Below, piece after piece: positions 17,495 to 26,376 of a stretch of DNA of 64,000 bases. The stretch is from Neobacillus bataviensis (GTDB lineage: Bacteria > Bacillota > Bacilli > Bacillales_B > DSM-18226): NCBI RefSeq assembly GCF_019969725.1, contig NZ_JAHXYW010000014.1, positions 1 through 64,000 on the forward strand, written 5' to 3'. The notes beneath the pieces are model-generated. The model saw nothing but the letters and a program-made list of their open reading frames with translations, had not been told where the DNA came from and searched no databases. Position 1 is the first letter of the stretch. Every line of letters starts with the position of its first letter. The translations under genes were made by a program, and so were the position numbers.

Positions 17495-17510
17495 TGTGAG
17501 GTACATCACA
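17495..17510 (+). promoter_or_regulatory. Fnr/CRP-type operator upstream of nos
   Basis: TGTGA-GGTACA-TCACA is a perfect inverted repeat matching the Bacillus Fnr consensus TGTGA-N6-TCACA. Its centre (17502.5) is 41.5 bases before a start expected near 17544 from the minus-10 at 17532, the class II activator position. Confidence 0.82.
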
Positions 17511-17531
17511 TTCTATTCGTCCCTTCGCGGG

Positions 17532-17537
17532 TAGGAT
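17532..17537 (+). promoter_or_regulatory. Minus-10 element of the nos promoter
   Basis: TAGGAT lies 21 bases after the Fnr-type site with no good minus-35 hexamer, as expected for an activator-dependent class II promoter. The inferred transcript would start near 17544 and give a leader of about 30 bases with the RBS GGAGGG at 17560-17565. Confidence 0.6.
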
Positions 17538-17575
17538 AAAGTTGTTCATTAGACAAAAAGGAGGGTCAAATCAAA

Positions 17576-18019
17576 ATGAATAAAGCCATTATGAATTTTG
17601 TCATTTGCGCGCTGCTTGGCTTTGGTTTAGGCTACCTTGTTTTTGGGGTCATCATGGGAGACTCCGCAAAACAGCCGCAAACTGCTCAAGCTGATTCAAA
17701 GCAAACAAAGACTACAACCACAGAAGCTAAAGAGGAACCCGCAAAAACTTCATCGGCAAACGAGGATAACATCCTAAATAAAAAAGGATGCCTTGGCTGT
17801 CACAGCGTGGAAGCTCTTAATCTAAAAGGCGGTGCCGTCGGACCGGATCTTTCCCAAGCCTTTGTAAATGTAGAAGGCAAGCACGGCAAACCAATTGAAG
17901 AATTCCTTAAGGCGCCTACTTCAGCCGTTATGTCTGGCGTCATCGGTAAAAATCCATTAACAGATGACGAGCGCAAGCAGGTCCTTGATCTTCTGAAGCA
18001 AGCATCTGAAGCAAAATAA
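17576..18019 (+). CDS. nosC: Membrane-anchored cytochrome c of the nos cluster
   Basis: Monoheme c-type cytochrome, 147 residues, as found first in clade II nos clusters, presumed to deliver electrons to NosZ. An N-terminal uncleaved-looking hydrophobic helix (residues 5-27) anchors it outside the cytoplasmic membrane, then a Lys/Thr/Glu-rich linker to about residue 64. The heme motif CLGCH is at 72-76 and a candidate sixth ligand is Met119 in SAVMSG. It is the first gene of the operon behind the Fnr-type promoter and is followed by nosZ after 20 bp. Confidence 0.85.
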   Translation: MNKAIMNFVICALLGFGLGYLVFGVIMGDSAKQPQTAQADSKQTKTTTTEAKEEPAKTSSANEDNILNKKGCLGCHSVEALNLKGGAVGPDLSQAFVNVEGKHGKPIEEFLKAPTSAVMSGVIGKNPLTDDERKQVLDLLKQASEAK

Positions 18020-18039
18020 TCAAAAGGTGGTGTAAGAAA

Positions 18040-19908
18040 ATGAAAAAATGGATTCCAATTGCATCGGGATTACTTGCCGGCTTTGTAGCTGCGACAATCT
18101 CGTTTGCTGATTTTTCCTCAAAAACCAATACGGAAGCTGCATCCGCCAGCAACAAAAGCGATGCAGAAAAGGTATATGTTCCATTTGGTAAAAAAGATGA
18201 TTACTATTTATTCGCCTCCGGCGGACACTCAGGACAAATGTTTATTTACGGTGTTCCATCAATGCGACATATTCGTACTGTTCCTGTATTCTCACCAGAT
18301 TCGGCAACAGGATATGGCTTTGATGAGCACTCCAAGAAATTAATGGGTGACTATACATGGGGAGACCTTCACCACCCTGCCTTCTCAGAAACAAACGGTG
18401 ACTATGACGGTAAATTTATGTTTGCAACGGACGTTGGTAACAGCCGTGCGGCGGCCATGGATTTAAAAACCTTCACAGTCAAAGACATTATTCAAGTTCC
18501 GAACACAAGCGGCCCGCACTGTGCGGCCTTCGTTACCGAAAATACCGAGTACATGTTCCTGCCAACTCGTTTCGCTGTACCGCTTGGTCAAAAGTACGAA
18601 TCACTGGATGACTACAGCACGAAATACCGGGGTGTAATGTCTGCCGTAACGTTCGACCAAAACAAAGAAAAGCTCAATATTGCTTACCAAGTGGCGCTTC
18701 CGCCATGGTCCTACGACCTATCTGATGCTGGTAAAAAAATCTCCAAGGATTGGGCTGTATTAACGACTTATAATACGGAAGAATCAACTACAAACCTTGA
18801 AATTAACGCGTCACAAGCAGACCGTGACTATATTGTTCTTTTTAACTGGAAAGAGCTTGAGAAAATGGTCAAGGACGGCAAGTATGAGGATGTTAACGGC
18901 CAAAAAATGATTTTCCCTGAAAAACAAAAAGGCGGCATCTATTTAATTCCGGTGGCGAAGTCACCGCACGGCGTTGACGTAACGCCAGACGGCACACGCT
19001 TCATTGCTTCCGGTAAACTGGCACCTACGATGACTGTATTCTCATTTGAAAAAGCATTTAAGGCGATTGAAAACAAAGACTTTGCCGGCGACCGCAACGG
19101 TATTCCGATTCTTAACTACAAATCTGTTATGGAAAGAGAAGTTAACCCAGAAAACGCTCTTGGACCGCTTCATACTCAATTTGATGACAAAGGCATGGCG
19201 TATACAACGATGTTCATCTCTTCTGAGGTTGTAAAATGGGATCCAAACACTGGTAAAACTTTAGACCGTGTGCCTGTACAATACTCTCCAGGTCACTCTG
19301 TTGCTGCTGAAGGTGACACGGTTGCACCGGACGGTAAATATCTGGTTGCCCTTAACAAGATTGCGAAAGACAGCTACCTGTCTGTTGGTCCTTCACACCC
19401 TGAGTCCATGCAGTTAATCGACATCAGCGGCAAAATGAAGGTCATCCAATCTGCTCCGGTTAACCCAGAACCGCACTACGCACAAATGATTAAAGCCGAT
19501 AAGATCAAGACGATTAACGTGTACCCTAAGGATGAAAAGAATAAAGACGCTGTTTATAAAAAGTCTGATGCAAGAATTGTCCGCAATGGAAACAAGGTCG
19601 ATGTATACGGAATCGCGATGCGCTCGAAGTTTATCTTTGATGCGAAAGCAAAACGTCCTGATGTGATTGAAGTCAATGAGGGCGATCAAGTCACCATCCA
19701 TTTGACCAACATTGATTTCGATGAAGACATCACCCACGGCTTTGCTATCAATAGCTATAACTTAAACATGGAAGTACAGCCTGGCCAGACAAATACAATG
19801 GAATTTACCGCCAAAAAAGCCGGTACCTTCCCTCTTTACTGTTCAAACTTCTGTTCCGCACTACACCAGGAAATGACTGGTTACTTCCTAGTAAAACCAA
19901 AGAATTAG
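18040..19908 (+). CDS. nosZ: Nitrous oxide reductase NosZ, clade II
   Basis: Terminal reductase of denitrification, N2O to N2, 622 residues. A Sec-type signal peptide without a twin-arginine motif and the nosC-nosZ-nosB-nosD order place it in clade II (atypical NosZ). The beta-propeller supplies CuZ histidines in DLHHPAFSET, GPHCAAF, SPHGVDVTPDG, LHTQFDDKG, SPGHSVAAEGD, PSHPES and EPHYAQM. The cupredoxin domain carries the CuA ligands H566 (HGFAINSYN) and C601, C605, H609, M612 in CSNFCSALHQEM. All expected metal ligands appear present, so the enzyme looks functional. Confidence 0.97.
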   Translation: MKKWIPIASGLLAGFVAATISFADFSSKTNTEAASASNKSDAEKVYVPFGKKDDYYLFASGGHSGQMFIYGVPSMRHIRTVPVFSPDSATGYGFDEHSKKLMGDYTWGDLHHPAFSETNGDYDGKFMFATDVGNSRAAAMDLKTFTVKDIIQVPNTSGPHCAAFVTENTEYMFLPTRFAVPLGQKYESLDDYSTKYRGVMSAVTFDQNKEKLNIAYQVALPPWSYDLSDAGKKISKDWAVLTTYNTEESTTNLEINASQADRDYIVLFNWKELEKMVKDGKYEDVNGQKMIFPEKQKGGIYLIPVAKSPHGVDVTPDGTRFIASGKLAPTMTVFSFEKAFKAIENKDFAGDRNGIPILNYKSVMEREVNPENALGPLHTQFDDKGMAYTTMFISSEVVKWDPNTGKTLDRVPVQYSPGHSVAAEGDTVAPDGKYLVALNKIAKDSYLSVGPSHPESMQLIDISGKMKVIQSAPVNPEPHYAQMIKADKIKTINVYPKDEKNKDAVYKKSDARIVRNGNKVDVYGIAMRSKFIFDAKAKRPDVIEVNEGDQVTIHLTNIDFDEDITHGFAINSYNLNMEVQPGQTNTMEFTAKKAGTFPLYCSNFCSALHQEMTGYFLVKPKN

Positions 19909-19987
19909 TCATTGGTGATGGGTATCAATTCAATCAATTGGTACCCTCGCCTTTTTCTTAATTAACACTATATTAGGAGTGGTTAAC

Positions 19988-20557
19988 TTGATTGGCACCA
20001 GTAAAAAGTTATCAGTGGTTTCTTCCTTAATTTTAACGGTATCAGCCATTTTGATTGCAGGCTCTCTCTTTTTCCCGTGGTGGAAAATGGTGTTCATTGC
20101 CCCGCAATATCCAGAAGGGCTAAATATTATTGTTTTTCCGAATAAGCTTGAGGGTCAAATTGATATCGTGAACGGACTGAATCACTATATCGGAATGGCC
20201 AACTTCAGTGAAGCAAACTTCCCCGAGCTTCAGTATCTGCCTTATTTAATTGGAGGCTTAGCAGCTATTACTCTATTAACAGCGCTGCTTCGGAAAAAGC
20301 CGGTTCTTTATGGATTGATTGGCGTTTTTGCCATTGGCGGCCTGCTTGGCGTTCTTGATCTCCATTCTGCCTTGAAAAAATTTGGAACGAATTTAAGCCC
20401 AGAAGCACCGATTAAAATTGATCCCTTTATCCCGCCGATTTTGGGTCACAATACGATTGCCAACTTTCATACAACCAGCCTGTTTGGGACTGGAATGTAT
20501 CTCGTGATTGCGGCGTTTCTATTATTACTAATTCCGTTATGGAAGGATCGAAAGTAA
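19988..20557 (+). CDS. nosB: NosB-like integral membrane protein
   Basis: Membrane protein of 189 residues with about four helices, the first with FFPWWKMVF at its outer end, matching the position and topology of NosB of clade II nos clusters (between nosZ and nosD). Its function is unknown but it is a marker of this cluster type. TTG 19988 is chosen as start because AGGAG (19975-19979) overlaps the alternative GTG at 19979 and is eight bases from TTG. It ends two bases before nosD. Confidence 0.78.
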   Translation: MIGTSKKLSVVSSLILTVSAILIAGSLFFPWWKMVFIAPQYPEGLNIIVFPNKLEGQIDIVNGLNHYIGMANFSEANFPELQYLPYLIGGLAAITLLTALLRKKPVLYGLIGVFAIGGLLGVLDLHSALKKFGTNLSPEAPIKIDPFIPPILGHNTIANFHTTSLFGTGMYLVIAAFLLLLIPLWKDRK

Positions 20558-20558
20558 A

Positions 20559-21899
20559 ATGAAAAAACTCACGCTCATCTCTTTAGTTTTTTCTCTCTTT
20601 TTATTCGTGAAACCTGAGAAAAATATGGCAGCCGAAAACCTTCAGGCAATTATCGACTCCATGAAAGAGGGAGCGGTATTGAGACTGGAAGATAAAACGT
20701 ATGAAGGCAATATCGTCATCAACAAAAGTATGACGATTATGGGTTCTAGTAATACCGTGATCAAGGGAGACGGAACGGGAAATGTCATTTCCATTAAAGC
20801 TCCAAATGTGAAGCTTAGCCACCTAGCCGTGACCCACAGCAGTATGGACCGTAATTCGGCTGAAGAATATGCAGGCATCAAGATCTATACAAACAATAAT
20901 GTGGTGGAGAATGTCTTGATCCGCCATTCCTTTCACGGGATTTATTTAAGTCAGGCACACCATAATATCATCCGTAATAATAACATCAAAGGCATGGGCA
21001 AAGGCGAAATTGCCGCCCAGGGGAATGGACTTCACATTTATTATGCCAATGATAATCTGCTCGAGCACAATATGATCGACGGCACCCGCGACGGGATGTT
21101 CTTCGATTATGCTAACAACAATAAAAGCTATGAAAACAATATCAGCAATACCCGGTATGGCTTGCACTATATGTATTCCGATGAAAATATTTTTAAGAAA
21201 AATACCTTTACCATGAACACTGGCGGAGCTGCCATCATGAACTCAAACCATCTTAAATTAGAAGATAATCAATTTATCGTTAACTATGGAAATCAATCGT
21301 TTGGCTTAATGCTTCTGCAGGCCAATGATAATTATATAGCGGGTAACACATTTTATATGAACCAACGGGGCCTGTACATTGATCAGGCAACGCGAAACAC
21401 CATTAAGAACAACCATATCGTCCAGAACCAAATTGGCATTGAGCTTTGGGCCAGCTCCAATGACCAGACGTTCACGTTAAATCACATCTCTGAAAATACG
21501 ATTCCTGCTGTAACCCTTGGCGGTACAGGCGAGCATAATTCCTGGAGCAAGCATGGGAAAGGCAATGATTGGGGACGCGCGTTTCCGCTCACCGATTTAA
21601 ACCAGGACGGCATCGGAGATTTTCCGGTCACCTATCGTTCCTCGTTATATCAATTAATTGAGGATCAGGAACTAACGTATTTATTTTTAAAAAGTCCAGC
21701 AATATCGATCTATGAAAAAATCAATGCCACGCTGAAGGATGAGGATACGATGTTTAAGGATCCACACCCGTTAGCTGCCGCAAAAGGCAAGCCGCATACG
21801 ATTCTATTTTTCGTGTTAGGGGTGCTTGTGGTATTGATTTTACTAAAGGAGAGACAACGGCTATGCATTACATTTGGAAGGAATGGAAGGAAAATATAA
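20559..21899 (+). CDS. nosD: NosD copper-maturation protein
   Basis: Extracytoplasmic right-handed beta-helix protein of the CASH/PbH1 type needed for CuZ assembly with NosFY. It has 446 residues with an N-terminal signal peptide (about residues 1-24), many NN-rich helix coils (NNNVVENVLIRHS, NNNIKGMGKG, NDNLLEHNMI) and a C-terminal membrane helix near 412-430 (HTILFFVLGVLVVLILL), which is typical of Gram-positive versions. It overlaps the nosY start by 37 bp, indicating tight coupling. Confidence 0.93.
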   Translation: MKKLTLISLVFSLFLFVKPEKNMAAENLQAIIDSMKEGAVLRLEDKTYEGNIVINKSMTIMGSSNTVIKGDGTGNVISIKAPNVKLSHLAVTHSSMDRNSAEEYAGIKIYTNNNVVENVLIRHSFHGIYLSQAHHNIIRNNNIKGMGKGEIAAQGNGLHIYYANDNLLEHNMIDGTRDGMFFDYANNNKSYENNISNTRYGLHYMYSDENIFKKNTFTMNTGGAAIMNSNHLKLEDNQFIVNYGNQSFGLMLLQANDNYIAGNTFYMNQRGLYIDQATRNTIKNNHIVQNQIGIELWASSNDQTFTLNHISENTIPAVTLGGTGEHNSWSKHGKGNDWGRAFPLTDLNQDGIGDFPVTYRSSLYQLIEDQELTYLFLKSPAISIYEKINATLKDEDTMFKDPHPLAAAKGKPHTILFFVLGVLVVLILLKERQRLCITFGRNGRKI

Positions 21900-22660
21900 G
21901 GGGTAAAGGCCTGTGGCTCAGTTTAAGCATTATCGTGCTCTTAAGCATTAGTATTTTGTTCCGCTCGACCAACCTTTCATTTGATAAAGGCTTTTATATT
22001 CTATTAATCAATTTGTTCGATACGCTGATCTACTTTATCCCAATCCTGTGTTTGTTTATCGGCGCCTTTTCAATTTTTCAGGAAAAGGAACAAAAAACGC
22101 TGATTATGCTGCTGACGAAGAAGGACAATTACTCCAGCTTTTTGGCTCGAAAAAGCCTGGGGCTTTATACCGTTGTACTTGTTCCGATCCTTACTTGGTT
22201 TTTTATCTATCTATTATTATTAAAATTTAACTTTCAACTCGATATCAAAAGCTATCTGATGTTTATGATTGCCGTTATTTGCATGGCGCTGGTGTTTTTG
22301 CAAATGGGCACTGCGATTGGCAGCTTTAGCCGCTCACGGATGCAAATTTTAGGGATTACGATTTTTGTCTGGTTCTACTTTTTCTTCTTGCATGATTTTA
22401 TTCTGCTATCCTTTTTGCCAGATGTTCAGTATGAAAATGTCAAATTTTTCTCAGCGGTTTATTTCTTAAATCCGCTGCAGGCAGTCAGGATGTTTTTAGA
22501 AACCGGCATGGGCGTCTATTCCTTCGGCCATATGTCAAGGCTTTTACAAGCGTTTATGTGGACGAAGCCCGTGTTCTTTTTACTCGGAAATTTGATTTTC
22601 TGGCTTGCTGTTTCTTTTAGTACAGCGATTGTTTTTAACCGAAAGGAGGGCTACGAATGA
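21863..22660 (+). CDS. nosY: NosY ABC transporter permease
   Basis: ABC-2-type permease of 265 residues with about six membrane helices, starting after AAAGGAGAG within the end of nosD. It pairs with NosF to move a sulfur-containing compound or otherwise drive NosD-dependent CuZ maturation; the transported species is still debated. Motifs such as EKEQKTLIMLLTKK after helix 2 are typical of NosY/ABC2_membrane proteins. It overlaps nosF by four bases. Confidence 0.9.
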   Translation: MHYIWKEWKENIRGKGLWLSLSIIVLLSISILFRSTNLSFDKGFYILLINLFDTLIYFIPILCLFIGAFSIFQEKEQKTLIMLLTKKDNYSSFLARKSLGLYTVVLVPILTWFFIYLLLLKFNFQLDIKSYLMFMIAVICMALVFLQMGTAIGSFSRSRMQILGITIFVWFYFFFLHDFILLSFLPDVQYENVKFFSAVYFLNPLQAVRMFLETGMGVYSFGHMSRLLQAFMWTKPVFFLLGNLIFWLAVSFSTAIVFNRKEGYE

Positions 22661-23334
22661 TTAAAGTGACAAATTTAAACCAATCCTTCGGAAAAAAGAC
22701 GGTATTGGATTCGATTTCAATCGAGATTGAAAAAAATGAAATCTGTACCCTTGTCGGCCGAAACGGGGCCGGTAAGTCGACATTTATTAACAGCCTGCTC
22801 GGACTGCTCCCGGTTAAACAGGGGACTATTTCGATAAACGGAATCGAAGTCACGAAAAAAAGTCAGGTATGGAAAAAGACCATTGCATATCTTCCGGAAA
22901 AATTTATGCTGTATCCGATGCTGACCGGGCTTGAAAATATGACGTTTTTTGCGGAAGCTGTTTTTAAAAAGGCTGACCTTGGCCGGATGGAACAGGTTTT
23001 GAAATCGGTAAGTCTTTGGGATGACCGGGATGTACAGATTAAGTCCTACTCAAAAGGAATGCTGCAGCGCCTTGGCTTAGCCATCACCCTCTATCAGGAT
23101 TCGAACATTCTGATTCTTGATGAACCGACAAGCGGCATAGACCCGATGGGAAGAAAGGAAATTTTGGAGGTCCTACGGAATCTTCATGATAAGACCATCC
23201 TGCTCTCCTCGCACCATCTCGATGAAATCAAGCAGGTCTGCACACACGTTGCTTATTTAGATAATGGAAAAATGGAAAAATATACAGTTGAGAAATTTTT
23301 AAAAACTCACCAATTAGGAGGGAATGAGTCATGA
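22657..23334 (+). CDS. nosF: NosF ABC transporter ATP-binding protein
   Basis: Cytoplasmic ATPase partner of NosY, 225 residues. Walker A GRNGAGKST near residue 33, signature YSKGMLQRLGLA near 131, Walker B ILILDEPTSGIDP near 152 and the switch histidine in LLSSHHLDEI. The protein is short, lacking the extended C-terminal region seen in some NosF. It overlaps nosY upstream and the lipoprotein gene downstream, each by four bases. Confidence 0.93.
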   Translation: MIKVTNLNQSFGKKTVLDSISIEIEKNEICTLVGRNGAGKSTFINSLLGLLPVKQGTISINGIEVTKKSQVWKKTIAYLPEKFMLYPMLTGLENMTFFAEAVFKKADLGRMEQVLKSVSLWDDRDVQIKSYSKGMLQRLGLAITLYQDSNILILDEPTSGIDPMGRKEILEVLRNLHDKTILLSSHHLDEIKQVCTHVAYLDNGKMEKYTVEKFLKTHQLGGNES

Positions 23335-24233
23335 TGAAACGCCTAATCTTCCCCTTGCTGCTTTTGATTGCCATGTTGGCCGGCTGCAGCAAGGGGCCTG
23401 AATATAAAATCGAAGTGACAAAAGTTCTTTATTTCCAAAAAGACACGGCGCTGCCGTTTGAAATTAAAGTAACCGAAAATAAAAAAACGGTGAAGGGACT
23501 GGATGTGTCAGCTCAGATATCGATGACAAATATGGACCATGGCACCTATGATGTGAAGTTAGAGGAAGGGAAAAATGGCACTTACTCAGGTAATGTGAAG
23601 CTGCCAATGGGCGGTAAATATGAAGCGGCGTTTACGCTCAAAAATGATGGAGAAAAAACGGAGAAAGTCATCAACCTTAATGTCACAAAGCCTAAAGGTG
23701 TGGCCAAAATTAATGGTGAATGGATCACAAATGATGACATTGCTTTTTATCAGTTTATTAATAAGCTGCAACTGGAAATCAACCGCGAGGCGGCCAAGAA
23801 AAAATATACCGGCAAGCAGTTAGAGGAAGAACTGGCCTATCTTGATTCACAGGAAAAAATCAATGATGATAAAAACCAATTATTAACGCAAATTATCCGC
23901 TTACGCGCAATGGCGATGCTGGCCAATGAAAAAGGACATAAGGCAGCAGGTGCCGAAGTTGAACAGGCCGTTGCTAAAGCCCGCGATCAATATAATCAAT
24001 TCGAGTCCGCCAAGAGTTTAATCCAAGAGTATGGCGAAGACAAGTTTTGGGCAACCGAAAAGCAGCAGTATCAATTAATCGTTCTTTCTCAAAAGGTACA
24101 AAAGGACGTCATTGAAAAGGTTAAAAAGGACAATCCGAATGTCGGCGAACAAGAAGTCTATTATCTTGCTCAAAAGGCTTACGAAGAGCTATTAGTTTCC
24201 CAGGTAAACTCGTTAAATATAGAAGTATTATAA
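23331..24233 (+). CDS. Two-domain lipoprotein (YtkA/FixH-like plus SurA-like) of the nos operon
   Basis: Last gene of the operon, 300 residues. A lipobox ending LLIAMLAGC puts the lipid on Cys19. Residues about 30-125 look like a YtkA/FixH-type beta-sandwich (ISMTNMDHGTYDVKL, LPMGGKYEAAFTL), a fold used for copper handling in oxidase assembly. Residues about 128-300 are helical and start GVAKINGEWITNDDIAFYQF, the typical opening of the SurA/PrsA N-terminal chaperone domain. NosL, the usual copper chaperone, is absent from this operon, so this protein may provide extracytoplasmic copper delivery or NosZ/NosD folding. That role is inferred. Confidence 0.65.
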   Translation: MMKRLIFPLLLLIAMLAGCSKGPEYKIEVTKVLYFQKDTALPFEIKVTENKKTVKGLDVSAQISMTNMDHGTYDVKLEEGKNGTYSGNVKLPMGGKYEAAFTLKNDGEKTEKVINLNVTKPKGVAKINGEWITNDDIAFYQFINKLQLEINREAAKKKYTGKQLEEELAYLDSQEKINDDKNQLLTQIIRLRAMAMLANEKGHKAAGAEVEQAVAKARDQYNQFESAKSLIQEYGEDKFWATEKQQYQLIVLSQKVQKDVIEKVKKDNPNVGEQEVYYLAQKAYEELLVSQVNSLNIEVL

Positions 24234-24234
24234 T

Positions 24235-24269
24235 AGCACCGCGGTTCATCGCCGCGATGCTTTAATTTT
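24235..24269 (+). terminator. Terminator of the nos operon
   Basis: AGCA-C-CGCGG-TTCATCG-CCGCG-A-TGCT, a nine-pair stem with one internal mismatch, is followed by TTAATTTT just after the last stop codon. Confidence 0.6.
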
Positions 24270-24367
24270 GGCTATGTTAAACTTTGTTGTTGATTTGCGT
24301 TCCAGGCGCTTCGCTTTCCGCCCCAATCAACAGTGTTAAAGATCAGCAATGCCCTATAACAGACCCT

Positions 24368-25438
24368 TTATTTTAGTTCGTTCAGAAGGACACGGTACAG
24401 TTTATCGTCTGTTTCATCCGGGTTACCTCTGCCATCAGTGTTGTTGCTGACGAAATAAAGATAGTCTCCGTCGACGTAGAGGTCGCGAATCCGGCCTAAT
24501 CCTGTAATGACTGGCCTCGTCTTATTTTCTGACAGCGTAAATTCACGGACGGCATTGCCCCTTAATGTGGCCGCATATAGCTTGCCATTTGCTGCAGCCA
24601 TTCCCGAAGGGGCCCATGTTTCATCACCGGATTGATAAAGAGGCGCTTCCATTCCAGCTTTCTGCTCCATACCTTGAATCATGGGCCAGCCAAAATTAGC
24701 CCCCGGTTTAATCACATTGATTTCATCATGGGCCGATTGGCCATGCTCACTGGAATAAAGCCTGCCTTGCATCCACACCAATCCCTGCGGATTGCGGTGG
24801 CCGTAGCTGTATATAAAAGAATTCGGAAATGGATTATCCCCAGGAACAGTCCCGTCTATATTCATTCGTAATATTTTCCCATTCAGCGAATTCAGCCTTT
24901 GAGCTGTTGACGGTACGGTTGCGTCACCAGTCGTAATATAAAGCTTGCCGTCAGGACCGATTTTCAGCCTGCCGCCATGATGGAAAGCCGCGCTTGGAAT
25001 CCGGTCCAAAAGAACTTTTTCCTCTGCCCATTCTTGACCCTTTTGTTTTAACACAATAACGCGATTAAATTGCCCATTACCATCCTCATAGGTGTAATAA
25101 GCAAAGGCCTGATGGCTGGCAGAAAAGTGAGGATCTAGTACAAAGCCAAGCAGCCCTGCCTCCGCCGCCTTCGCAAGCGGATGTGCCAGCCGCACTGGCT
25201 GCCGTTCCGTTTTACCATTTTCAACCTTCACAATACTTCCGGTTCGTTCACTGATGTAGAAAGCTTGATTCAGCTTATCAATTGACCATGGGACAGACAA
25301 ATTCTCCGCCACCACTTCCACCTCTGGCTGCCCGATAATAACCTCTTTGTCTTCCGGTTTCGCTTCTTTTTTTTCAAAAAAGGAACAGCCTGATGACAGC
25401 AGCAACATCATTAGTAATCCGGAACCAACCTTGTACAT
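24368..25438 (-). CDS. PQQ-dependent aldose dehydrogenase-like lipoprotein (YliI/GSDH family)
   Basis: Exported lipoprotein, lipobox LLLSSGC with Cys18, 356 residues. The rest is a six-bladed propeller of the soluble glucose/sorbosone dehydrogenase family: SVPWSI near 48, FHHGGRLKIGPDGKLYITTGD near 152 containing the catalytic histidine, YGHRNPQGL, SEHG and EINVIKPGANFGWP. Related enzymes oxidise sugars using PQQ; Bacillus generally does not make PQQ, so the cofactor source and real substrate are uncertain. It is convergent with nos and followed by nothing obviously linked. Confidence 0.82.
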   Translation of the reverse strand: MYKVGSGLLMMLLLSSGCSFFEKKEAKPEDKEVIIGQPEVEVVAENLSVPWSIDKLNQAFYISERTGSIVKVENGKTERQPVRLAHPLAKAAEAGLLGFVLDPHFSASHQAFAYYTYEDGNGQFNRVIVLKQKGQEWAEEKVLLDRIPSAAFHHGGRLKIGPDGKLYITTGDATVPSTAQRLNSLNGKILRMNIDGTVPGDNPFPNSFIYSYGHRNPQGLVWMQGRLYSSEHGQSAHDEINVIKPGANFGWPMIQGMEQKAGMEAPLYQSGDETWAPSGMAAANGKLYAATLRGNAVREFTLSENKTRPVITGLGRIRDLYVDGDYLYFVSNNTDGRGNPDETDDKLYRVLLNELK

Positions 25439-25452
25439 AAATCCCTTCCTTC

Positions 25453-26307
25453 CTATAGGACTTCTAATATCGCCTTTGCCACTCCACTTTCTTCATTGGT
25501 GTCTGTCACGTGGTCACAAAGTGACTTTATGTAGTAGCTGGCATTGCCCATTGCGACCGCTCTTCCTACCCGTTCGAACATCGAAACATCATTCAAATTA
25601 TCTCCCATCGCCATTGTCTCAGATAAATCAATCCCGTTTGTTTTCACAAAGGACTCCAGCGCAATTCCCTTTTGGGCATTTTTATGGGTAATTTCAATGT
25701 TTTCATGACCAGATGAGGAAATCTCCAATTCTTCTATTGCAGCAAGGGCATTGTTAGCCTCTTCAAGTCTGTCTGCGTCAAAGGAGAACGCCAGCAATTT
25801 ATAAATCTGGTGATTTTCATCTGCAAAAATCATCTCGTAATCCCCAACTTCATGAACTAGGCCATTACGTACCCGTGCACCTGCCTTATAAACAATCTCC
25901 TCTTGATCCAAATCCGGATTCGCGCTCATCACAATATCAACAAGAATCGAAACTGCTTTTTCCGAATCAAGCGAGAACGTACCTTGGTTTGTGTAGACTT
26001 CAAAATAAATATCATGCTCCGTTAGCGTGGCCGCTGCTTCCCTTGCCAATTCCTTGCTAATTGAGTTTGCAGAAATAATCTCGCCATCCTTCGAGCGTAC
26101 CTCCGCCCCGTTCACACAAATAATCGGGCATTTTAGGTCCGACTCAGCCAACACGAAGGTTGCCTCCTGATACGACCTTCCTGTCGCGACGACAAACTCG
26201 ATCCCCTGCGCCTGCGCTTTTAAAATGGCCGCTTTATTTTCCCGTGTGATTTGTTGAATACTGTTTAATAAGGTTCCATCCATATCTGATGCAATACACT
26301 TAATCAT
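25453..26307 (-). CDS. Cof-type HAD-IIB phosphatase
   Basis: Cytoplasmic phosphatase of 284 residues. Motif I DMDGTLLNS at residues 8-16 (nucleophile Asp8), motif II VVATGRSY, a large C2-type cap domain, and motif IV MGDNLNDVSMFERVG near 235 identify the Cof/YwtE/YkrA group acting on sugar phosphates, FMN or similar small phosphates. The substrate cannot be deduced. It lies 14 bp upstream of the sugar dehydrogenase-like gene on the same strand, so the two may be co-transcribed. Confidence 0.85.
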   Translation of the reverse strand: MIKCIASDMDGTLLNSIQQITRENKAAILKAQAQGIEFVVATGRSYQEATFVLAESDLKCPIICVNGAEVRSKDGEIISANSISKELAREAAATLTEHDIYFEVYTNQGTFSLDSEKAVSILVDIVMSANPDLDQEEIVYKAGARVRNGLVHEVGDYEMIFADENHQIYKLLAFSFDADRLEEANNALAAIEELEISSSGHENIEITHKNAQKGIALESFVKTNGIDLSETMAMGDNLNDVSMFERVGRAVAMGNASYYIKSLCDHVTDTNEESGVAKAILEVL

Positions 26308-26376
26308 GTTGTCCAGCTCCTATTTTTTGATATTGCCATTCTAACATGATTGGCTGGTAATTTTCCTCCAGAAGGC

